Shown: positions 24,646-31,696 of the stretch, in pieces
Numbering within the stretch: the stretch's first letter is position 1
Layout: each line of letters opens with the position of its first letter
DNA from: CAYRHN01 sp964424115
GTDB taxonomy: Bacteria > Chloroflexota > Anaerolineae > Anaerolineales > Anaerolineaceae
Reading direction: 5' to 3'
Length of the DNA: 64,000 nt
Assembly (NCBI GenBank): GCA_964424115.1
Contig: CAYRHN010000002.1
Span: 186,001 to 250,000, forward strand
Position numbers and translations under genes: made by a program
Notes under the pieces: generated by a model
Told to the model about the DNA's origin: nothing
The model's database searches: none
What the model saw: the letters and a program-made list of their open reading frames with translations, nothing else

Positions 24646-26272
24646 TGTGGGATGTAATCATAACGGAATCTTCTTCTGGAACTGGATAGTCTGGTAAGTC
24701 TGGGCATGGCTCATTAAACCTATATGTAATTGTTACCACAGGAACACGTTTTCCGTCAATCTCTTGCGGGGTGACTACAATATTTTTGACCAGGTCCTCT
24801 ATTGCCTGGCGTTTTTCTTCATAGGTGGCATTATCAATGCGTTCTGCCAGCCTGGCAAGCCGGCTGGCAGCTTTAGCCAGGTCTTCTTCCAAAGATCGGG
24901 ATTTCAGTCGTTCTGCTTGCAGAGAGGTTATGTAAGTTTGTAATGATTTTTGTGCGTGGTGGTTTTCAGCAAGCACAGTGTCCAGTACGCTCGTGTCAAC
25001 CTCTGTACTAGCAGATGCAATACGCAAGAGGTTAAGCTCTTTTCGTTTCAATTCATCCATTTGCTTTATTGCCACATTCAATCGCTCTGCCAAAATCTCG
25101 TCAAAGGGTTTTCGTTGAGTTCGGAGCTGAGCTAACGCAATTTCCGGGTTTATGCAAAAGGCTTTTACATCTTCCCAAACCACCATCTCTATTTCTTCTG
25201 CTCGCAGGCTCATATTTCCGCAAGGTTCCTGGATTCGTATTCGCCGCCAAAGCCGTTGACCATTGCAGGAATAATAACTTCGCTCGGTTTGTTTATGCGG
25301 GGCTAATCGCGAGTAATTTCCGCAAAATGCACGCCCGCAGATTCCGCAACGGATTAAACCGCGCAACAGGTACTGTTTGCGCACATTTCGACCATTGAAT
25401 AGGGTATTTCTTCGCAATACTTCTTGGGCGAGCGTGTAGGTCTCTTCTGTGATGATTGTCGGCGAAAAACCGGCGATCAGTTGCTTATTGGTTTTCTTGC
25501 TGTGTTTCCCATATTGCCAGTGTCCGGTGTACGCCTGGTTTTTGAGTATCCGCAAGACCTGGCCATGTCTCCAGACGCCCAAAGTTTTTTCAGGATCGCG
25601 TTTACCTTTGCGAACCTTACGATCGTCTTTCGCATAATGTGTTGGCACATTAAGGGCATTCAACCGTTCGGCGATTTTGAAACAACTGAGATATTCCTCC
25701 ACACACCATTGATAAACCATCCGAATTACGCCTGCTTCTTGCTCGTTGATCTCCAACTGCTTGCTGACAGGATTGATCTGATATCCATATGCAATGATCC
25801 CACCTGAGTATTTGCCAGCAGCAATGGATCGGAGTAAGCCATCCTGTGTTCTGGCAATAATTTGTTTGCGTTCGTTGGAGGCAACCGCGCCGAGGATCAT
25901 CACGACCAGGTCATCATGATGCAGCTGCTGGCGGTGTTCGGCTTCCCAGCAGTCCACGCCCCGATCTTTCAGGTCTCGCAGGAACATCAACATTTCGATC
26001 AGATCGCGGCCTAGCCTGTCTAGACTGAAAACGTAGATTCGGACTATCTCTCCCTTTGTGCTTGCTTTCAGCGCGTGCTGAAAACCCTCTCGATATTCGC
26101 TTTTCAGACTGCCAGATTCCGCACTTTGCCAAAGGTGATCCGGGGAAATTTCATAACCCTGGTTGTGGGCAAACTCAAAGATTGTTTCAATTTGTTTTTC
26201 GGGACTGGTTCCGTCTAATTGCTTAGCGGTTGAGACCCGAATAATTGCGCCGGCTGGCTTCATCATCCGCAT
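24494..26272 (-). CDS. Large serine recombinase (integrase of the element)
   Basis: Catalyses integration and excision through a serine-DNA link. Order: resolvase/invertase domain with nucleophile Ser14 (IIRVSTAKQ) and the FSLDRLGRDL motif near residue 80-90; recombinase domain (GIIAYGYQINP...LRILKNQAYTGHWQYG); zinc ribbon (CGICGRAFCG ... YYSCNGQRL ... C); coiled coil (SLEEDLAKAASRLARLAERIDNAT region). The last 50 codons of the frame are comM read out of frame; the native protein should end soon after VPEEDSVMITS in the excised circle. The start is uncertain between two adjacent Met codons. Confidence 0.93.
   Translation of the reverse strand: MRMMKPAGAIIRVSTAKQLDGTSPEKQIETIFEFAHNQGYEISPDHLWQSAESGSLKSEYREGFQHALKASTKGEIVRIYVFSLDRLGRDLIEMLMFLRDLKDRGVDCWEAEHRQQLHHDDLVVMILGAVASNERKQIIARTQDGLLRSIAAGKYSGGIIAYGYQINPVSKQLEINEQEAGVIRMVYQWCVEEYLSCFKIAERLNALNVPTHYAKDDRKVRKGKRDPEKTLGVWRHGQVLRILKNQAYTGHWQYGKHSKKTNKQLIAGFSPTIITEETYTLAQEVLRRNTLFNGRNVRKQYLLRGLIRCGICGRAFCGNYSRLAPHKQTERSYYSCNGQRLWRRIRIQEPCGNMSLRAEEIEMVVWEDVKAFCINPEIALAQLRTQRKPFDEILAERLNVAIKQMDELKRKELNLLRIASASTEVDTSVLDTVLAENHHAQKSLQTYITSLQAERLKSRSLEEDLAKAASRLARLAERIDNATYEEKRQAIEDLVKNIVVTPQEIDGKRVPVVTITYRFNEPCPDLPDYPVPEEDSVMITSHTPAPAAITATRFAPAPVPQPWSLSIKNASPALCSTALTSISRCRGWNTRN
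24625..24650. other. Attachment-site junction of the element within comM
   Basis: ComM similarity begins at about 24,644 reading leftwards, in the codons of the conserved (N)PCPCGYYGD motif, and the recombinase similarity ends at about the same place reading from the right. The crossover should be inside the TGCCCCTGCGGC segment (24,630-24,641). The exact core cannot be fixed without the other end. Confidence 0.7.
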
Positions 26273-26492
26273 CCTCCTTGTTGTCGCTTGGTGATTCTTC
26301 CGCCAGCCATTGGGAAAAAATACGTTTCAGTCTGAGTGTAAGATCGCTGGCCGGCTCGTACCGCCTGATAATGACGATTGACGGTGATTGTGTAGCCGGC
26401 AGTATATTCCGGTATATATCGGTATGAATCGGTACATCGGTCGGTATATTTTTCGGTAGGTATTGAGGGGAATGATCTTCGGTTGTTGGCAT
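26223..26492 (-). CDS. Small protein overlapping the recombinase start, unknown
   Basis: 89 residues, hydrophilic, with an amphipathic helix (LTLRLKRIFSQWLAEE) and an acidic end. It overlaps the first 50 bases of the recombinase gene in another frame. Position just upstream of an integrase is where recombination directionality factors are often found, but no motif supports that. Its first third is encoded by tandem CGGTA-type repeats. The ribosome site is weak. A competing frame (26263-26694) looks less like protein. Confidence 0.4.
   Translation of the reverse strand: MPTTEDHSPQYLPKNIPTDVPIHTDIYRNILPATQSPSIVIIRRYEPASDLTLRLKRIFSQWLAEESPSDNKEDADDEASRRNYSGLNR
26408..26456. repeat. Five tandem CGGTA-type repeats
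   Basis: CGGTATATAT, CGGTATGAAT, CGGTACAT, CGGTCGGTATA and CGGTAGG follow each other at about 8-12 base steps. They sit upstream of the recombinase and look like protein-binding sites, for instance for a directionality factor or repressor. Confidence 0.6.
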
Positions 26493-26714
26493 TCTGCTTG
26501 TGGTTCAACAAATAATCGGTCACAGGTATGCCATGTTGTTTCTGCATGACACGCGACTTATGGCCGATTAACAAGCTGGAATTTTGAAATAACCGAATTA
26601 GTTTTTGGAATTGGCATGGCCAATATTTAATTGTCAAAAAAATTATAGCACAAATGTCCGATGAGTTAAATAAGCCTCCGAAAGAAGTGATCATATTGAG
26701 AACATGGAATGATA
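26493..26714. other. Gap upstream of the recombinase region
   Basis: About 220 bases, AT-rich. No supported gene. It should hold the promoter for the recombinase side. Confidence 0.4.
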
Positions 26715-27392
26715 CTAATTTTCATCTGGGGCATCAAAGTTCATGCCAGTGGTATCCATAGGAACGAATCCGAAGCTGGTATACACATCCAGGATTACAG
26801 ATTGGCCTTCATCACTGTCTTCATCCAAACCTAACTCTTCGATCTTCTTTGCCGCAGCAATACCTGCTTCTTGAAAGCGCCTTTTGTTTTCAGGAGTTCT
26901 CTCAAAATTGAAACCAACACCTACTGGAAACGCAATCCTGGGTATGCGAGTTGCGATCGCTGCCAATCGTGCTGCGTTCTCGCCATCAGGGATACGTTTG
27001 CGCAGGAGATCCACCATCATCCACATGATTTGATCGTCGTCTGTGATTTTGTGCTGAATCAATATTGGAATCATTTCCCGAAACACGGAAATGACGTGAG
27101 CCTGGACATCCGGAGGAAACTGCATTGCGGCCTGGATTAAATCGTTGACCTGTTCGTCAACATCTACGGGCATGGGGCGTGGAATACCTAGCACATCATA
27201 GATTTCATAGCCGAGTTTTGAGGCAATTTTTGCCAAATTTATGCCTTTGGGTTGATATTTGTTTTTCATCCAACCATCTAACGAAATCCGCGATACCCCC
27301 AAATATTCAGCAAATTGGACTAAAGTCTTTCGTTTTCCTTGTTCTCGCTCCCACTCCAAAAACTTTAAGTTTAACCACTCCGACAGATTCAT
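26715..27392 (-). CDS. HTH transcriptional regulator (XRE-like), likely repressor
   Basis: 225 residues. N-terminal helix-turn-helix (VQFAEYLGVSRISLDGWMKNKYQPKGINLAKIASKLG region) of the Cro/CI-like fold, then a helical C-terminal half with no recognised domain. The HTH and its divergent position opposite 27,599 suggest it controls the element's operon. ATG follows ATTATCCTCG with no strong ribosome site, seen on the minus strand as AGGATAATATG. Confidence 0.8.
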   Translation of the reverse strand: MNLSEWLNLKFLEWEREQGKRKTLVQFAEYLGVSRISLDGWMKNKYQPKGINLAKIASKLGYEIYDVLGIPRPMPVDVDEQVNDLIQAAMQFPPDVQAHVISVFREMIPILIQHKITDDDQIMWMMVDLLRKRIPDGENAARLAAIATRIPRIAFPVGVGFNFERTPENKRRFQEAGIAAAKKIEELGLDEDSDEGQSVILDVYTSFGFVPMDTTGMNFDAPDEN

Positions 27393-27533
27393 ATTATCCT
27401 CGATTTTTCAGGGAGACGAGCGTCCCCTCTTTTAGTGCTTATCCCGCTTCGATCTCCCCTGATCCATTCTGTATTACTTACATAATAACAGAAAACTTAC
27501 AAATATTCAATAGGCAAATTGTCTTCTTATTTA

Positions 27534-27576
27534 TTGACATTGTAAGATATAGTGTTATAATGTAATAAATCTTACA
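27534..27576 (+). promoter_or_regulatory. Promoter with overlapping TGTAAGAT inverted repeat
   Basis: TTGACA (27534-27539) and TATAAT (27556-27561), 16-base spacer. TGTAAGAT (27541-27548) and ATCTTACA (27569-27576) form an inverted repeat straddling the -10 box. More ACTTACA boxes lie just upstream (27,475-27,502). This reads as the operator of a divergent switch controlled by the regulator at 26,715. Confidence 0.72.
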
Positions 27577-27598
27577 TTTTTTTATTAAACTAAAATTT

Positions 27599-27835
27599 AT
27601 GCCTAGAACACCTAAATTTTTACCCACTGAAAAACCAGCCTTCCTGAATATGCGAGTGCCGCGGGAAGTCTGGGATGGGCTATCCAGATTAGCCAACGAA
27701 GATTATCGCACCCGGCCAGACACCGTACTCGTGCTCATTATCAGTGAAATCAAGCGCCGTTATCCAAACGGCTTACCGGAAACGCAAGAAGGATCAACCT
27801 CGATCCAGGCCGCAACCGGCCCCAATCGGGGCTGA
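27599..27835 (+). CDS. Small ribbon-helix-helix-like regulator
   Basis: 78 residues. The middle part NMRVPREVWDGLSRLANEDYRTRPDTVLVLIISEIKRR has the strand-helix-helix layout of CopG/Arc-type DNA-binding proteins. The rest is a flexible tail rich in Ser, Thr and Gln. No clear ribosome site is seen, and the strong promoter lies 40 bases upstream. First gene of the element's plus-strand block. Confidence 0.65.
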   Translation: MPRTPKFLPTEKPAFLNMRVPREVWDGLSRLANEDYRTRPDTVLVLIISEIKRRYPNGLPETQEGSTSIQAATGPNRG

Positions 27836-27851
27836 TCTCTCCCCGAAACCC

Positions 27852-27895
27852 CTCCTTGTGAAGCTGCCGGCGTCCCCTACGCCGGCAGCAAGGAG
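27852..27895. other. Long GC-rich hairpin
   Basis: CTCCTT, then GCTGCCGGCG, loop TCCCCTA, CGCCGGCAGC, AAGGAG. A 16-bp interrupted stem between the RHH gene and the replication genes. No T-run follows, so it is more likely an mRNA-processing or stability element or a DNA site than a terminator. Confidence 0.6.
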
Positions 27896-27956
27896 AGGGG
27901 GGAGAATAACCGAAATCACGCAAGGTTAGAAAACCAATTCACAGGAGGAAGGGCTT

Positions 27957-27995
27957 ATGGCAATCACGTTCTTCCCTAATCGGGGAAGCAAATGA
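27957..27995 (+). CDS. 12-residue leader peptide coupled to the Rad52-like gene
   Basis: ATG at 27957 follows a very strong ribosome site (CAGGAGGAAGGGCTT). The frame reads MAITFFPNRGSK and stops at TGA 27993-27995, overlapping the next gene's ATG (27992) as ATGA. The Rad52-like gene has no strong ribosome site of its own, so it is probably translated by coupling. Confidence 0.6.
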   Translation: MAITFFPNRGSK

Positions 27996-28732
27996 CCAGA
28001 GACGAACAGGTATTAGAAAGCCTGTTTTTGAAGCTCGCGGACCCATTCCCCGCTGAGTTGGTCGAATGGCAAATCGTAGAAGCCAATGGGGGAAAGGCTT
28101 TTGTGCTGCCGTTCGTAGATCCTCGCCATTACATAGACCGGCTCAATACGGTAGCACCTGGTTGGGAAAATCATATCGATTTTGTTTTACCCGAATGCCA
28201 GTTAGCCCGATATCGCCTGGTGATCCAGGGGATAAGCCGTGAAGGAATAGGTGAAGATCTATCCAGCGATCCCATATCCTTTGAGGGCAAGATCAACCGG
28301 GCGATGATCAGAGCCTGCCAGGCTTTTGGGTTGGGGAGATACTTGCTTTTTATTGCCGGCTCCTGGGCAGATTATGATTCCGAAACCAAGAGCCTTTTTT
28401 GTCACCCGACCTTGCCTGTTTGGGCGCTGCCAGGTGGAGCTGGAGCACCAGCAAACGCTATTGGCAAATTAATGGGGGAACCTCCTGCGCAGCAACATCA
28501 GCGTCAACCATCTGCCCCCGCGCCTGCAAAGAAGCCTGCAAAGCAACCAGATGAGGCGATTGCAGATGCGAAAGCGCTCGTAGCATTTGGCTCGCTCGTC
28601 TTGAAAGCCAAGCAAGCCGGCGTAGCTGAAGGCGTTCAGCCGGTTATCCCGCCGATCACCATAGGTGAGCTTCGAAAACGCTATGCCGAAGTACGTGACC
28701 GGCTGGTCCAAAAAGGGGGAGAACAGCCATGA
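27992..28732 (+). CDS. Rad52/Rad22-like single-strand annealing protein
   Basis: 246 residues. The N-terminal 140 residues match the bacterial/phage Rad52 family (DdrA/Rad52-type): VPFVDPRHYIDRLNTVAPGWENHIDF-type block, then a basic strand region and FEGKINRAMIRACQAFGLGRYL. The second half is a Pro/Ala/Gln-rich linker and a short helical end. Such proteins anneal complementary single strands, useful in replication restart or recombination of the element. It overlaps the next gene by ATGA. Confidence 0.78.
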   Translation: MTRDEQVLESLFLKLADPFPAELVEWQIVEANGGKAFVLPFVDPRHYIDRLNTVAPGWENHIDFVLPECQLARYRLVIQGISREGIGEDLSSDPISFEGKINRAMIRACQAFGLGRYLLFIAGSWADYDSETKSLFCHPTLPVWALPGGAGAPANAIGKLMGEPPAQQHQRQPSAPAPAKKPAKQPDEAIADAKALVAFGSLVLKAKQAGVAEGVQPVIPPITIGELRKRYAEVRDRLVQKGGEQP

Positions 28733-29133
28733 GCACCACCCAATTTTATGACGAAATCCTGGCCGACATTCCTGATGGCTTAGAACGTGATGTTCTTAAC
28801 ACCCTGATGCAGCATGTCGGAGAAACAAACAAAATCACGCTCAAGGCGTTAACGGTTGAAGTCCTGGGAGATTTTTCGTCAACCACCGAGCGGCAAGTAC
28901 GGGAAGTGATCGAGCGATTGCGCCGAAAAGGCGTCGCCATCATCTCAGAATCCGGCAAGGCAGGTCGCTGGTTGGCTGCTAACAAATCTGAATTGGATGC
29001 CTGCGTATCTGAAATGGAAGCCAGGCATCGCAACCTGGGAGAAGTCATTCGCTACCTTCGCCTGGCGCAAATTCCAGCCCGCCAGATGAAATCATCACCC
29101 GCAGTTCGTCAAATCACATTTTGGGAGGGATAG
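28729..29133 (+). CDS. Winged-helix-like protein, unknown
   Basis: 134 residues. The segment TTERQVREVIERLRRKGVAIISESGKAGRWLA has the spacing of a winged helix (recognition helix then wing). The C-terminus is helical and basic. Tight packing between the Rad52-like and primase genes suggests a replication accessory role. Not recognised beyond that. Confidence 0.65.
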   Translation: MSTTQFYDEILADIPDGLERDVLNTLMQHVGETNKITLKALTVEVLGDFSSTTERQVREVIERLRRKGVAIISESGKAGRWLAANKSELDACVSEMEARHRNLGEVIRYLRLAQIPARQMKSSPAVRQITFWEG

Positions 29134-30180
29134 GTGGATATTCAAACGATCATTGCTCAATCTGATCTGCTTCACCTGGTGGAATGCGCTGGGAGTTCGG
29201 TGCATGATAAAGGCCGTGGTCGCTGGCGCAGCTGCTGTCCTCTGCATGGAGGACATGATCCTTCTGGTTTTTCGATCATTGAGCGCAACGATGGAAAGCT
29301 GATCTGGAACTGCTTCTCCGGGGATTGTGGTTCCGGGGATGTGATTGATTTCGTGATGAAATGGCGTCAGGTGGATTTTCTGGAAGCCTGTCGGTATTTA
29401 GGTGGGGGCGATATTGAAAGCGATCCCGCAGCCATCCGCCGGCTGGCTGAAGAACGTAAAGCGCGCGCTGAGGTGGAATACCTGGCTGTAAAGCAGCGCC
29501 TTGACAAAGCCATTGCTGATCTGGAACGCGTAAAAGCATGGGAAGCGTATCATGCCAATTTGGATTACATTTCCGGAACGCGGTTGCTGTGGCAAAAACG
29601 CGGAATCCCCGATGCCTGGCAGGATATCTGGCAATTGGGATATACCGACTCGTTCACAGTGTGGGAGACAGCCGAAGATCATAGCTGGCAACCGGCGTGG
29701 ACATCCCAAACCCTGTCCATCCCGATCTTTGAACCTGGCTGGAAAATTGCCACCATTCGCCACCGGCTGTTGCAACCCCAGGATCCGGGTGACAAATACC
29801 GCCCGGATCGCGCTCACTTGAAATCGTTTCCCTTCGTGGCCAATCCTGACAAGAAGATTAAAGGACCCGTTTTAGTGGTGGAAGGCGAGATCAAAGGCAT
29901 GGTCACGTTCATCACGGCTGAAAACCCTAACTTGCAAGTTGTCGGTATTCCTGGCAAACGTCAATTCCCAATTTTCGCTGAGCTGCTTTCAGAGGCGGAC
30001 CCAATCTATATTCTGCCCGATCCAGACGGTGAAGATTACGGACGTAAGCTGGCCCAGATACTTGGTACTAACCGCTGTCGAATCATACGGCTGCGGATCA
30101 AGGTGGATGATGCCATTCTGGCCGGTTTATTGGATAAATCAGCCCTGCGCCGGCTGATCTCATATGCGCCGAAAGCGTAG
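29134..30180 (+). CDS. DNA primase-like protein: CHC2 zinc finger and Toprim
   Basis: 348 residues from GTG 29134, which directly follows the previous stop and is preceded by GGGAGGG. The N-terminus carries a CHC2-type zinc finger (SCCPLHGGHDPSGFSI ... WNCFSGDCGSGDVIDFV). The C-terminal half has a Toprim-like fold: GPVLVVEGEIKGMVTF (catalytic Glu) and IYILPDPDGEDYGRKLA (Asp-x-Asp). It lacks the full RNA polymerase domain length of DnaG and is of the short phage/plasmid kind. It probably primes lagging-strand or origin synthesis of the element. Confidence 0.85.
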   Translation: MDIQTIIAQSDLLHLVECAGSSVHDKGRGRWRSCCPLHGGHDPSGFSIIERNDGKLIWNCFSGDCGSGDVIDFVMKWRQVDFLEACRYLGGGDIESDPAAIRRLAEERKARAEVEYLAVKQRLDKAIADLERVKAWEAYHANLDYISGTRLLWQKRGIPDAWQDIWQLGYTDSFTVWETAEDHSWQPAWTSQTLSIPIFEPGWKIATIRHRLLQPQDPGDKYRPDRAHLKSFPFVANPDKKIKGPVLVVEGEIKGMVTFITAENPNLQVVGIPGKRQFPIFAELLSEADPIYILPDPDGEDYGRKLAQILGTNRCRIIRLRIKVDDAILAGLLDKSALRRLISYAPKA

Positions 30181-30192
30181 AAAGGAGTGGTT

Positions 30193-30528
30193 ATGGATCA
30201 TTTAATAGAGATCAATCCCTACAAGGTGAGCCAGACTGGTGGAAGTCAAATAAATGTGTGTGCAATTGAGGATAAGCGAGTAGGAAATATAGACTTGAGA
30301 ATATTGGGCATCATGGGTTGCTTGATAGATCGTAATGGCGATTGTCGTATTACCATCTTGGACATTGCTGGGAGATTGAATGTATCGCAAGCAAAGGTGA
30401 ACAAAAGTGTACTGAACCTGATTAGGTTGGGGTTTATCGTGGCTGATTACGGCCCAACCGGAACATCGGATTCTATTATGCGATGCCACGTTGTTGGGAT
30501 TGGCGAGGAGTATGACGATGTGTCCTAG
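30193..30528 (+). CDS. Small winged-helix protein
   Basis: 111 residues from ATG 30193, five bases after AAAGGAG. DIAGRLNVSQAKVNKSVLNLIRLGFIV is a helix-turn-helix with a wing start, similar to MarR/Rep winged helices. It overlaps the next gene's start by 11 bases. Probably a replication or copy regulator, by position only. Confidence 0.6.
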   Translation: MDHLIEINPYKVSQTGGSQINVCAIEDKRVGNIDLRILGIMGCLIDRNGDCRITILDIAGRLNVSQAKVNKSVLNLIRLGFIVADYGPTGTSDSIMRCHVVGIGEEYDDVS

Positions 30529-31696
30529 ATTATCCACTATACCCGCCCGCGCCGTTGGTGATCCCAATCTTCAAAATGCAGCATTGAGAGTTTTGAATGC
30601 TCTTGGGATGTATACAAACAATGATGGTTGGTGTTTTCCATCTCAAACAACCCTTGCGTCTATATTGCGAATATCTCAACAAGCCGTTGGAAAACAAATC
30701 AAAATTTTGGCTCAGCTTAAATATATTCAGATATTCTATCGGCTTAATGATCAAGGCCGACGGATAAATTGTGTTTACCGCATTCTGCACGATCATATCC
30801 AGCCAGAAGTCATCGCTGGCCTTCCAAATGGGATACGTTCTGAAGAATTGCAGCTATCAACCAATTTTGTCATTTCAGAAGTTGTAACCCTACAACCCCA
30901 GAAGTTGTTGGGCGATCCAAACCTCACAACCTCGGAAGTTGTTACCCCACAACCTCAGAAGTTGTGGGGTAAATCAGAACCTACAACCTCAGAAGTTGTG
31001 GGTCTAAAAGGAACCTACAACCTCAGAAGTTGTGAACCTACAACCCCTGAGGTTGTGCCACCCACAACCTCAGGGGTTGTACTAACGACTCAATTAACGA
31101 CCCAATTAACGATCCCAAGAGTTAAAAAGGAAGAAGAAGTATTAATGTTAACCCCCGCGCAAGAAAATTTCGATCCAGCTTCTTCTTCTCCTTCTTTTCT
31201 CGAAATTGACTGCGAGGCATGGTTGGACGATGGTGAACCATCGGTCGAAATGCCAGAATACCCAGCAGAGATTCCGGATGATCCAACGCCCACCAGGGAA
31301 GATGCCTGGCAAGTCAACTTGCCACAGGTGTACTACCCTGAGACGGTGTCCCAGGCTCAAAAACATCCCGATCTGCGGATTTACACGCTGCTGACCAATG
31401 TTTTTCCCGGCGATGCAAACTACGTCACGATCATCGACACGATCCAATTCCTGCGCCAAAAGTACAGAACCGACCAGGCTCTGCTGGAATATCTACGCCC
31501 ATTCTGGTTGCGTTGGAAGGCGTCAAAGCGTAAGGACGGTGTGTCATACAGCCCGATGAACCTGGCTTGGCTGACCAATTGGGCCATGAACAACCTGATG
31601 CCTGAACGTCCCGATGATAACGGTGATTGGGTGGTATCCACCTCGCCCCAGGCGTTTGCAAACGCTCGAATCCCGATGCCGGCGGTGGCGCAATGA
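30518..31696 (+). CDS. Replication initiator-like protein with embedded iterons
   Basis: 392 residues. ATG 30518 is chosen for its seven-base spacing from GAGGAG; ATG 30512 would be too close. The N-terminal winged helix (WCFPSQTTLASILRISQQAVGKQIKILAQLKYIQIFYRL region) is like the HTH_36 domain of plasmid Rep proteins. Residues about 120-190 are low complexity because the DNA there is an iteron array (see repeat at 30,876). The last 200 residues are acidic, then a helical C-terminal domain (LLEYLRPFWLRWKASKRKDG). This resembles RepA_N-type plasmids in keeping the origin inside the initiator gene, though homology to RepA_N is not claimed. It overlaps the next gene by ATGA. Confidence 0.72.
   Translation: MCPRLSTIPARAVGDPNLQNAALRVLNALGMYTNNDGWCFPSQTTLASILRISQQAVGKQIKILAQLKYIQIFYRLNDQGRRINCVYRILHDHIQPEVIAGLPNGIRSEELQLSTNFVISEVVTLQPQKLLGDPNLTTSEVVTPQPQKLWGKSEPTTSEVVGLKGTYNLRSCEPTTPEVVPPTTSGVVLTTQLTTQLTIPRVKKEEEVLMLTPAQENFDPASSSPSFLEIDCEAWLDDGEPSVEMPEYPAEIPDDPTPTREDAWQVNLPQVYYPETVSQAQKHPDLRIYTLLTNVFPGDANYVTIIDTIQFLRQKYRTDQALLEYLRPFWLRWKASKRKDGVSYSPMNLAWLTNWAMNNLMPERPDDNGDWVVSTSPQAFANARIPMPAVAQ
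30876..31080. repeat. Seven to eight 17-bp iterons, candidate replication origin
   Basis: Copies of ACAACCTCAGAAGTTGT begin at 30892, 30926, 30949, 30983, 31017, 31040 and 31064, with a half copy at 30876. All seven keep the arms ACAAC and GTTGT, so each is itself an inverted repeat. Steps are 34, 23, 34, 34, 23 and 24 bases, about three or two helical turns. Two short TTAACGA repeats follow (31,080-31,115). The copies are read in all three frames, so selection is on DNA. Confidence 0.85.

Noticed and set aside
24168..24707. A complete 179-residue ComM-like gene
   Set aside because: The first 21 codons are element sequence out of register with ComM; only the 3' fragment is real.
26263..26694. 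143-codon minus-strand frame upstream of the recombinase
   Set aside because: It competes with the frame at 26223-26492 and has odd composition (many Tyr, Thr and Cys, repeat-derived), with no ribosome site.
30876..31080. A protein-level repeat domain in the Rep-like protein
   Set aside because: The DNA repeats fall in different reading frames, so the peptide is not conserved between copies.
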